Assembly (NCBI GenBank): GCA_010015675.1 | Contig: ML977028.1 | Location: 291,172 to 309,649, forward strand | Direction: 5' to 3' | Length of the DNA: 18,478 nt | Origin: Byssothecium circinans | Taxonomy: Eukaryota > Ascomycota > Dothideomycetes > Pleosporales > Massarinaceae | Shown: piece by piece, positions 8,711-17,354 of the stretch | Position numbering within the stretch: the stretch's first letter is position 1 | Layout of the letters: each line of letters starts with the position of its first letter | The notes under the pieces: generated by a model | Database searches by the model: none | What the model saw: only the letters and a program-made list of their open reading frames with translations | Told to the model about the DNA's origin: nothing | Program-made: the position numbers and the translations under genes

Positions 8711-9165
8711 TACGCTAGCTTAATAAACTAGCTAAATAAATTATAATAACTTTAGAGCTAGTTTATATATATATAATACACCTATTAGCACTAAAATTAT
8801 AGCGTGCAGCCTAGACTTATTAGAGAATTAGCGTAGGGAGGGTAGAGATTCCTTAAATTAGAAAAATATAAATAAATATTTTATCTAGCTAGATATTCTT
8901 ACTTTTTTTCTTTTAATAAACTTTATATAATGTAAAGCACTATCAAGACGGCTACACTATTAAGACAGCTACTTTTCTTTAGCAACACTAACTTACTTAA
9001 CTTTATCATTATTATTGTCTATATTACTACTTAATATAATAAACTAAGTACTGGCTTCTAACTTAGAAGAACCCTCTTTATCTACTTAACATATTCTCGC
9101 GTTATGCCTAGCCTTCCCGCAGTTGCCGTAGTAGCGAATTCTTAGTTATCGCATCTTATACTTAC
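8711..9165. other. AT-rich repeat remnants, no gene
   Basis: This TA-saturated DNA lies between the Fot1-like element and the first OrsD-type piece. No reading frame with family-like residues was seen. It holds the second doubled 17-bp unit at 8938-8971 and runs of A/T such as TATATATATAATA near 8768. Confidence 0.5.
8938..8971. repeat. Doubled 17-bp unit, right copy
   Basis: CACTATCAAGACGGCTA at 8938-8954 is followed by CACTATTAAGACAGCTA at 8955-8971. It is a direct copy of the block at 6675-6708, including flanking GTAAAG and CTTTT...TTAGC, and lies about 2.26 kb away on the far side of the Fot1-like element. Confidence 0.7.
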
Positions 9166-9702
9166 CTTAACTAATATAATGTGATAGATAAGGCTTAATC
9201 TATCATAGAAAAGATCTAGCGTTAGGGTTACTAGTCCAAATTAGTAGCATAAATAAGGGTAATCCGTAAGAACATAAGGGCTAATCTATTCTATAGTAAT
9301 ACGTTCTTTAAATAAATTTTGTATATAACTATTGCTTAGTAGTATTAGGAGTACTAATCCCCTACCTTATAGCTTTACTTTTTACATTAGTAATAGTTAA
9401 AGTAAAGGTAGACTCTAGTAGTAATAGAGTTCTACTAGGACGTATAGTTACCTATAGTAACGTTAATATAACTAAGCGTAACCTACTATAGGAAAAATAG
9501 CAGCTAAATCTAATTACTACTATTATTTAAGAATATAGAATAAAGCTTTTAGTATCTTTGCAAGTACAAGGTGCTTATCTATAGGGAGCATGCTACTAGT
9601 ATATAGAATCTAAACGCGTATCTACGTAATTATTATACTATAGTAAGTAAAGAAAAGGAGAGGATTATAGAGTACTATATGTACTAGTAGATTAAGAAGC
9701 CT
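9166..9702 (+). pseudogene. First OrsD-type piece: 5' leader plus 56 codons, heavily RIP-damaged
   Basis: This stretch aligns along its length with the 5' part of the copies at 15446 and 16986, including leader landmarks such as TAGCTATTGCTTAG and the 3' CTAGTAGATTAAGAAGCCT. The position of the start codon reads ATA (9535-9537) instead of ATG. The following 56 codons match the later copies without a gap but carry several stops. Differences from the last copy are overwhelmingly C-to-T and G-to-A. Homology ends sharply at 9702, after the KKP codons, where unrelated sequence starts. Confidence 0.75.
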
Positions 9703-10035
9703 ATCCTATAATGCGAAAATCAGATAGACTTAATCTGGTTTTTAGGTGCACCGTGCGCGCTGAAATATAGGGGCCTATCTGATTTACGAACTTTAAAAAA
9801 CCAGATAGGGTCCAAGACAACGGAAGTCAAGGCTGCAATTTTACAGCCTAGTGCAACGCGACACGGCGAATCTAGCGCAGGTTTCCATGCAATAATCTGA
9901 CGTTAGGCTTGCGAGCAATATAGGTAGAAGTGCTGGGGGGTTAATGTTTATAATAGTGACCCATGCGCGCGCAAGCGAAGCTAGCGACACCACTACCATC
10001 ACTAAAATCACGTTATATAGAGCTAACCCAGCAGC
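9703..10035. other. Junction and 5' leader of the second OrsD-type piece
   Basis: No coding frame is supported. Near the left edge are inverted-repeat segments at 9716-9810. The remainder, less TA-rich than its surroundings in places, lies immediately upstream of the ATG at 10036 and is probably that gene's leader and promoter. Confidence 0.4.
9774..9809. repeat. Hairpin with 12-bp stem
   Basis: CCTATCTGATTT at 9774-9785 pairs with AAACCAGATAGG at 9798-9809 with one mismatch and a 12-nt loop. Related half-sites lie just upstream: AAAATCAGATAG at 9716-9727 and AATCTGGTTTTTAGG at 9732-9746. It could be a small inverted-repeat element or a recombination or binding site at the junction. Confidence 0.55.
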
Positions 10036-12420
10036 ATGGAGCAGTTAAATAGTATTTTTAAATATTCGCGGGCATATTATGTTACTATTTGTAAGACCTA
10101 CTATCATGCCGTGGTACGGTCCTAGTTGCGTACCCACCTAGACCGCAAGCACAAGGAATTCACCCTAAAGACGCGCTAGAAAGTAGTTTTAGCTGCTAGA
10201 TCATTCCGTTAATAGGTGACTATAGAAGATGAAGTCATGTTTCCTAAGCCTAAATCTAGGCCCATCCCCCACCTAGAAGTATACAAGGATGGATTCATGT
10301 GCATAGGGTCTACAGCCAGCAATTAAGCGTGCAGTCGCATATATCGCACTATACAAGATATCTAGAACCATTGCCGGTCTAAGCATGGCTGGCAGAACAC
10401 AAGGAAGTGAGGCTAACCTAGCAAAGGCTAGCAGCTAAAGCATCCCATCATGTAGATAGAAGGGGTGTTATACTAGAAGTTCTAGCCCGCGGGCCATCTA
10501 GGTAAGCCATTTGCGGTCAGCGAGCCTAAGTAAAACCAGCATAGACCTAACTACGGGGACGAGGATAAGGACATCTAGTGAGCCATCACCATATCATTAA
10601 GCTAGGCGACCGCTAACATAGAGCTTTCTAGGAAGAAGTAGCAGGACTATATCAACGCTGACTAAGACTAGTACATGTTTAACGCGTATCTAGACCGCAC
10701 TAGGTGGGTGAAACATTTAAAGGGCTTAGACCGCAGTTAGCTGTTGACTACCGTCTAGAAGCTAGGGCCCAGAGAGAAGGCGTTAAACAAGGTGTGTTAG
10801 GCATTATAGATAGTTATCTATAAGGCCTAGCAGTCATCATGGTCTACTATAGTGGGGTTAGCGGCCATAAACTACATTAACTAGCGTGAGGTAGGCGGCA
10901 TCACTAATAAGAAGCCGTTTAACGCACGGCAGACGGGCAAGACTATGGTTAAGTATAGTGGGTGGTGGTTAGAGATTATATAGTACATTTAGTAGACCTA
11001 TAAGCTACCTAAGATTAGCGCGGATGAAGAGCATAAGGTCTAAAGTAGGAGGCCACTATACCATTTAACCACCCAGCAGGAAAGGCCATTGCAAAAAATC
11101 AAAGCCATGGTAGGGCGAGACGAGGATGAGGATGGGGACGATTAGTTTTCCGAGTCTAACAGTGATAACGGATTCAACGCAGAATAAGAAGAAGAGCTAG
11201 AGGAATAGGTGTTAAAGTTTATATTATAGTTGCTAGACCATGAACTAGGAGATAATAAGTACAGTAGTACGTTAATTAGCGCCATGGCCGTGCTAGGGAT
11301 TAACGCTAACTATAGGTGGATGACACTATTACTGTACACGCCTAAGCAAGCTACCGTCATTAATGTGTCACGCATGTTAGTATTGTACTAGTCAACGCAG
11401 ATGCGCAAGGTCCATAGAGCTAAGTTAGAGGTAGAAGGGTGGAGTCAGCAGGATGCAGAAGACATGGCACCTAGCCATTTCTACTTTATAAAGGAAATGG
11501 CTAACCGCTTTATAATATTGACTAAGTATAACAGCGAGCCGACTCCCATTGACGCCATCCAGCGGTTGAAGGCATATGGGATGAAGATCCAGTATAGTTT
11601 TAGCGCAGAAGGCGTGGTGGATTAGGTGGATAATACATTATTATATAGTAATATCTACTTTAGTATGCCATAGTTGCGGTTAATGATCCATGGCATAGTT
11701 GCCAGCGCGCAGAGGTAATTAATAGAGGCGTTAATACTATTATAAGTTAATGAGGAGGGCAGCGTCGTGCTAGGCACTACCGCATTACCTAAAATCCATT
11801 GGGACAGGTTGGTGGACAACCCAGCCGAGCAGAAAATAGGGTAGAGTTTCATGGAAGATGCCCATAATATAGACGCCATTAACGCGGAGTTTCCCCTAAC
11901 ATAGTTAGAGCAGTGGTTAATTAATAAGCTACAGTTAATAAGGGAGTTCGTTGATAGAACAGTGACTAGAGCGGCCATAGCCGTTAGCAGGCCCGTGGTA
12001 TAGAACTGAGACTAGATTAAGGTATACTAATGAGCTATGAGGGAGTTCTGGCAAGAGTTAGCAGCGTTAGTGCACATGATGGGGGGGTCGCTAGTATAAG
12101 GAACTGAGCTAGTGACAATCCAGTATAAGAACAGCGCAAATAGAGAGAGTTAGGGGATTTTTATTGAAGGTGGGTTAGTGGTGTATGTGACCATGTACCA
12201 TAAAAATATTAGGTAGTTAGGGAGCACTAAGGTGATCCACCAATATTTACCGCGTGAAGTGGGCGAGTTGATGGTGTATTATTTATGGTTCGCACTACCA
12301 TTCACGGAGAAGATGGAACGCATGTTAGGCAGCGAGGAGGTCAAGTCCAGCGCGTATATTTAGGAACCTAAGCTAGAGAAGGAATGGACCATGCCCTAAG
12401 ATATATGGTTGAATCTGACC
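10036..12420 (+). pseudogene. Second OrsD-type / telomere-linked-helicase-like N-terminal protein, decayed and 3'-truncated
   Basis: A single frame from ATG 10036 keeps protein-like sequence for about 795 codons without a frameshift but is full of TAG/TAA codons. Residues 10-50 carry an OrsD-like opening (YHVTICK...LRTHLDRKHKEF), and around residues 90-125 a second Cys/His finger-like block ends in HCRSKHGW. An acidic linker (GRDEDEDGDD) follows. The last third has GTELVTIQYKN, IFIEGGLVVYVTMYHKN and YLPREVGELMVYYLW, paralleling the third piece. The Arg expected before GTEL is a TAA codon. Homology stops near 12420, after EWTMPQD, where the leader of the next gene starts, so the C-terminal His/Tyr boxes are missing. 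The function of the family is not established. Confidence 0.68.
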
Positions 12421-12638
12421 AACCTTGACCTAATTTTAGAACCAATCACAAAGCAGCACCGCCTCGCTTCACTGAAGCCCCTGCTTAGCGCCTCGCCTCA
12501 TCAGACCTTCCCGAAGAACAGAACCTCTAAATGCGCACAGTGTTTCTTATCTTATCGCGTCGCGTCATACGCGTATACGAACCTTTTTCCCTTATTACTA
12601 CCCCTTCTCTCTTCTTCTAGATATCTCCTTTAATAATC
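12421..12638 (+). promoter_or_regulatory. Pyrimidine-rich leader/promoter of the third piece
   Basis: The sequence turns C/T-rich (CCCTTATTACTACCCCTTCT, then CTCTTCTTCTAG) immediately before ATG 12639. Such pyrimidine tracts near the start site are common in filamentous fungal promoters. An open frame continues through it from the previous piece, but it has no family-like residues after about 12420, so I treat it as non-coding. Confidence 0.4.
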
Positions 12639-15263
12639 ATGGATCTTTTCACATTCTACGCCCAGCACTAAGTCCTTATATGCAAGCCGTGTGCCTACAC
12701 TATTGCGCCTCTACATCTTGTTAGCCACATTAAGAACGTACACGCTTATGAGGCGTGCCGTGATGCAGGCCTTGATTTCACTAAATCTCGCGCAAACAAA
12801 GTAGCTAACGCTATCGCTAAATGCCTACAAGAGAAATACAACCTGCTTAATCTAAGCACCTAGAGGATTCCACGGCTACTACCTATAGAGCCACCTCTTC
12901 CAGACCTAAAGCTTTACTGGGGTTATCAGTGTAGTCGCTGCGACTTCGTACTCTCCCGCATAAAATCAGCTCAAGAATGCATGAAGCAGCACTTCAATCA
13001 GCACCAACTGCTACCCTAGAAGCGAGGTCAGCTAGCAAAGATTGCGGATATACTAGAAGAGGACAAGGGACCATTATATAGTAAGGTATACTGCTAGCGC
13101 TTTTTTACTTCACGTCACCAGAGCTCCTTCTTTACCGTAAACGTCCTAACTCGGGTGCAGAAGGTAGCTAAGACTAAACCTAGAGGACATCCTAACCTCT
13201 ACTAAGCCTTAATTAATGAGCAGCTTTTGGCAGGGAACCACGAGCAAGACGCTAGAGCGCAGGTCTACAGCAGCCAGGTCTCAAAGACTAAAGTATCGCT
13301 GTGGCTTAAGATGACCAGGTGGCCGCGCTATTTTAACGGCCTAAATATAGTAGACGTCGCGCCGCTGGCATACGCAGCTAACCTAATCACTAAGCCCGCC
13401 CTTATTATCCTTAGAGAGAGTTTCGAGCGCCTTATCAAGCGCGCACACTAATCCGTTCGCAAGGACAGGATCAGCGTTTTCAACCAGGCACAGATTAATA
13501 GCTTCATTGCCGGCCGTTCTGCGAAGCACGATCGTATGCTCATGGTGAAGCTTGGGAAGAGCACATTCTGTGCCTACAAGAGCCTATGGAAGCGCCTTCT
13601 CTGCTTTGCATATTAAATAAGCCAGCCAACGTAGAGCATCCCCTTGCCACACAGGCTTACTAACGCCCAGCTATTTCACCTTAATTAGGTCCTCTACGTT
13701 GTGGAGGAGACCTTGTCCTTCTAGCGCCTACTAGGAAGCGACGCGTCGCCCACGGAAGGAGATAGGGCAGGAGAGGTCGTCCGCGACCTTGACAGAGCGT
13801 CTCTGCAGCTATGCATTACTCTGCTTGACCATACGCTCAAAGGCGACCACTTCGAGAGCGTGGTGTTGAGCTTTCTTGCTGTCCTAGGTATCAACGAGAA
13901 CCCTAGTGGCGTCTTCCGTGGCCTACTTAGCTATTCGCCCAATCTCTCTAAGTTTATCAAGATAGCGCAGATGCTTATCGTATAGTGATTAGTTGTCACT
14001 ACGGAAGAAGGCGAAGTTGATCACCCGTCAGACATGCTAGATAAGATGAGAGAGCGTTTTATAGTGCAGGGGTCTTAGATAGCCTTTGACTAGGCATGCC
14101 GCCTCCAGTCCTACGCGAAAAAGGTAGTTAGCAACACGACGTCGCTTAGCTCTATTGCCTAGTCAGAGGATGGGAGCTTAGTCCAGTACAAGGACACGGG
14201 CTTTAGCATGGACGCACTGCGAGAGTTTATCACTAGCCAGGTTTGCAAGGCCTAGCAAGAGCTAGAAGGCCTGCTCCTTCTCTATCCTAATGAAGCTCGC
14301 GACGATATAGTGCCATAAGTGCTGCTTTATCGTCTCTAAGATAACCACAGCAATAAGAAGAGGGGCTAGAACTTCCTTCAAGACCAGCGCAACGCGGACC
14401 AGCTTAGGTAGGGCGGCGATAGATGGCTGCTCAACAGGGTACTTAAGAATGACTGGCTGAGGGATGAGATGCTTGCTATAAGCCTAGAATCGCAGCTTCA
14501 ATGGAAGAAGAAGGCGGTGCAGGCGTACTTTAAGAAGGTGGACGAGTTCCTTAAGCGGCTGCTCCTACTCATCCACATGACAGGCGGGCAGCCGCCGCGC
14601 GGCACGGAGCTGATAGGGCTGCAGCATAGCAACACTGCGCAGGGACAGCACCATGGTGTCTTTATTAAAGAAGGCTTGATTAGTATAGTCACCTCCTACC
14701 ACAAGGGCTACAACATTACTAGGTCTATGAAGATTATCCACTAATACCTACCAAAAGAAGTGAGCGAGCTGCTCGTGTACTATCTCTGGCTCGTTCTACC
14801 CTTTTGGCAGCAGCTTGATATCCTCGTCTATAAACGCAGAGATCCGCATTCAACGTTTCTGTAGCTGAAGGGAAACGGAACCTAGAACTCTAATCAGCTT
14901 ACTTAGGTAATCTCATGAGAGGCGCGTCTGTACCTAGACATAAAACTCAGTATTCTAACCTACTAACACCTCGCCATCGCCATCTCTTACCAATATCTGC
15001 CGTGTGGTGGTTTTAAGCGAGACTACGGTGTTGACAAGAAACTCGCGGATAAATAGGCAACGCATGGCACATGGATTGCTGGCATAGTATACGCTTAAGG
15101 CCTGCAGGAGGCTCTAGGTCATGTAAAGGCACGGAGTTCAGAGTATTGAGCCGTTAGTTAGGAATGGCACAGCTTCCTTGGGTTTCGGACATACTTAGGA
15201 GCTTGAAAACGCCTACTTAGCAAATGCGAGGATGGAGGACCTCTAGCTAAGAGAGCGCGTTAA
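12639..15263 (+). pseudogene. Third OrsD-type piece with recombinase-like C-terminal boxes (telomere-linked-helicase-like N-terminus)
   Basis: One uninterrupted phase of 875 codons runs from ATG 12639, with about 30 internal stops (roughly 18 TAG, 9 TAA, 4 TGA) and no frameshift. Residues 5-45 give an OrsD-like QVLICKPCAY...HIKNVH. A Cys-x2-Cys/His block lies near residues 90-125 (YQCSRCDF...MKQHFNQH). The C-terminal quarter has PPRGTELIGLQ (Arg654), VTSYHKGYN (Lys689), YLPKEVSELLVYYLW, AIAISYQYLP, THGTWIAGIVYA (His809, Tyr818) and EWHSFLGF. I recognise these blocks from the N-terminal half of fungal OrsD/RecQ telomere-linked-helicase-type proteins. No helicase motifs follow; the piece ends near 15263. 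The Arg/Lys/His/Tyr order suggests a tyrosine-recombinase fold, which is inference. Confidence 0.68.
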
Positions 15264-15310
15264 GGATACTAACTACTGTGTCGGATTACACTTAGGGGAG
15301 CGGCAGTGCT

Positions 15311-15336
15311 ATCCTAGGGCTCTATCCTAGGGCTCT
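15311..15336. repeat. 13-bp tandem repeat, two copies
   Basis: ATCCTAGGGCTCT occurs twice in direct succession at 15311-15323 and 15324-15336, in the gap between the third piece and the first 1.54-kb unit. Confidence 0.75.
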
Positions 15337-15355
15337 ATTGACAGTCAGCCCTACT

Positions 15356-15445
15356 ATCATTATATACGTAAATGGATTATACCCTATCATCATATACCTA
15401 AATAGATTATACCCTATCATTATATACCTAAATGGATTATACCCT
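15356..15445. repeat. 30-bp tandem repeat, three copies
   Basis: Units at 15356-15385, 15386-15415 and 15416-15445 all run from ATCAT to ACCCT, with the core AAATGGATTATACCCT (AAATAGATTATACCCT in the middle one). They differ at a few positions only. The array ends exactly where the 1.54-kb OrsD unit starts, reading ACCCTAACCGAGAGG across the edge. GGATTA also recurs as an inverted GGATTA/TAATCC pair in the adjoining leader. Confidence 0.8.
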
Positions 15446-15811
15446 AACCGAGAGGACGCGACGGATTATGCCTAATCCGTGGCGGAACAGGTCTAGCGTC
15501 AGGGTTGCTAGCCCGAATCTAGGGCGCGGATAGGGATAATCCGTGGGAACGGGAGGGCTAATCCATTCCACAGTGACACGTTCTCCTAACTAATTTTGTA
15601 TGTAGCTATTGCTTAGTAGCATTAGGAGCACTGATCCCCCATCTTGCAGCTTCACCTTTTGCGTTGGTGATAGTTAAGGCGAGGGTAGACTCTCGCAGCA
15701 ATAGAGTTCTACTAGAACGCACGGTCGCCCGCAGCAACATCACCACAACCAAGCGCAACCCGCCGCAGGAGAAATGGCAGCCGAACCCGATCACCGCTAT
15801 CATTTGAGAAG
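15446..15811 (+). promoter_or_regulatory. 5' leader of the fourth OrsD-type piece
   Basis: This 366-bp leader is repeated almost unchanged at 16986-17354 and, heavily decayed, at 9166-9534. It holds CGGATTATGCCTAATCCG, a perfect 7-bp dyad, and further TAATCC sites near 15538 and 15561. Conservation of the leader in three copies shows it is part of the mobile or duplicated unit. It probably contains the promoter. Confidence 0.5.
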
Positions 15812-16985
15812 ATGGAAGAAAACTTTCAGTATCTTCGCGAGTATAAGGTGCTTATCTGCAAGGAGCATGCTACCAGTGTACAGAATCTAAACACGCATCT
15901 GCGTAATCATTACGCCGTAGTGAGCAAAGAGAGGGAGAGGATCATAGAGTACTATAGGTACTAGTGGATTAAGAAGCCTAAGGACGTTAACCTGCCGCCG
16001 CCGCTGGGTCCGCCAATCAAGGAGCTAGGAGAGCCGCTCAATAGGCTTTAATGCGCTAAGGAAGATTGCAACTTCATCATGATTAATCTAGATAGGCTAC
16101 GGAAGCACTGCAAGGGTGAGCACGGGTTGCTATAGAGGGGTGATATAAGCACGCTTTTCTAAAAAGTTAAGGTGCAGACGTTCTTCTAGGCTCGCGGGCA
16201 GCGGCGATATTTCGTCGTTGACGCAGCAGTCAACAACAGCGCGTCGTCCGTCCCCCGAGAGGCGGCCGACGTCGTCCGTGCAAGGCTGGCCGAATGGGAG
16301 GTAACAACGCAGGCGCATGAAGAGGAGGCGCAGGTGATGGACGCAGAGGCCGTGAAGACTGACAAGACCGGCTGGTTCAAGCGGATGGGATGGCTGGAGC
16401 ATCTCGCGAAGCGGAATCTAGCGCATCTTGCACATCAGATCCGACTGCCCGATCAGGGTGAAGTGAGGCTGCAGCGCGCCGCGAAGCTAGTTGAGCTGCT
16501 GGTGGAGAGGAGCGTAGTCAGGCTGTAGACGCTCATATAGGAAACGAGACGGTGGCTCTAGAGTGCGAAGCAGCAGGAGGTCAATCAATGGCTAATAGCC
16601 TAACTGCAGAACCTAGAGAGTTAGGCCCGCTACGCCAGCTACATAGTTAAGTTCGTCTGCTACTTTCTGCGCATCGTGGCTGACGAGTAGGCGAGGATAG
16701 AATGAAGCGGCCGCGGTGAGGACGGTAACAGCGACGTAGACAGCGAGCAGGCGGATGAAGAGGACGTCTTAGGCAATTAGAGCTCTAGGAGTAGCAGCAG
16801 TGGAAGTAATAGTAACGGTGATAGGGACAGCCACTCCCACCATTAAAGCGGACGCACAGAAGAGATAGATCTTATGAAAGATGCGCGCGAGCTATTCTGC
16901 TGGAAGGGCTGTTAGAAGGAGCTGGCAGTAGCGCTGTGGGAGATGCTTAAGGATGATAACGACAACGACGATAATTAGGAATCCT
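15446..16985 (+). repeat. Tandem duplication, first 1.54-kb unit
   Basis: The whole unit from ACCGAGAGGACGCGACGG onward recurs at 16986. The period is 1540 bp at the left edge (AGAGGACGCG at 15451 and 16991). Differences are mostly C/T and G/A transitions plus a few indels in multiples of three. Confidence 0.85.
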
Positions 16986-16987
16986 AA
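15812..16987 (+). pseudogene. Fourth OrsD-type piece, C2H2 finger intact, 3'-truncated
   Basis: The frame from ATG 15812 runs without frameshift to the edge of the next copy near 16987, with TAG/TAA codons scattered through it. Residues 7-35 are the OrsD-type YKVLICKEHATSVQNLNTHL block. Residues 80-110 contain CAKEDC followed by RLRKHCKGEH, a Cys-x4-Cys-x12-His-x4-His finger. A segment of mostly helical appearance, AAKLVELLVERSVVRL, precedes a Ser/Asp-rich acidic tail and ELAVALWEMLKDD. OrsD-type proteins are of unknown biochemical role; the name comes from the Aspergillus orsellinic acid cluster. The piece ends at AATCCTAACTA, where the second tandem copy starts. Confidence 0.72.
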
Positions 16988-17354
16988 CTAAGAGGACGCG
17001 ACGGATTATGCCTAATCCATGGCGGAACAGGTCTAGCGTCAGGGTTGCTAGCCCAAATCCAGGGCGCGGATAGGGATAATCCGTGGGAATGGGAGGGCTA
17101 ATCCGTTCCACAGCGACACGTTCTCCTAACTAATTTTATATATAGCTATTGCTTAGCGGTATTAGGAGCACTAATCCCCCATCTTGCAGCTTCACCTTTT
17201 GCGTTGGTAACAGTCAAGGCGAGGGTAGACTCTCATAGTAATGGAGTTCTGCTAGAACGCACGGTCGCCTGTAGCAACATCATTACTACAACTAAGCGCA
17301 ACCCGCCGCAGGAGAAATGGCAGCCGAACCTGATCACTGCTGTCGTTTGAGAAG
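16986..17354 (+). promoter_or_regulatory. 5' leader of the fifth OrsD-type piece
   Basis: It matches the leader at 15446-15811 but is three bases longer around 17290 (CATCATTACTACAAC against CATCACCACAAC). The GGATTA...TAATCC dyad is kept. It lies directly between the truncated end of the fourth piece and ATG 17355. Confidence 0.45.

Noticed and set aside
6668..8987. The flanking 55-bp direct repeats as LTRs of a retrotransposon
   Set aside because: They are far too short, the DNA between them is a complete Fot1-like element plus non-coding DNA, and no reverse transcriptase or gag-like frame is present.
11655..11978. 107-codon minus-strand frame
   Set aside because: It is antisense to the second OrsD-type piece, whose + strand reading has family-like residues; removal of stops on one strand by chance in TA-rich DNA explains it.
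12409..12633. 74-codon + strand frame continuing the second piece
   Set aside because: Family-like residues end near 12420 and the rest is the pyrimidine-rich leader of the next gene.
7016..15263. Long frames with dozens of in-frame TAG codons could mean TAG is reassigned to Gln or Trp
   Set aside because: TAG replaces both Gln and Trp, TAA and TGA also occur, tandem copies differ at these very positions by C/T and G/A changes, and the receptor gene and left hAT fragment use ordinary stops. RIP explains all of it.
15356..15445. Three 30-bp repeats as a CRISPR array
   Set aside because: The units are contiguous with no spacers and the genome is fungal.
15440..15450. Internal telomere tract
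   Set aside because: Only about one CCCTAA unit is present, which is too short to call; kept as a speculative point in the findings.
15606..16402. Minus-strand frames of 64-90 codons inside the OrsD-type copies
   Set aside because: They mirror the + strand OrsD frame and its leader, contain low-complexity Arg/Ser/Cys, and recur only because the unit is duplicated.
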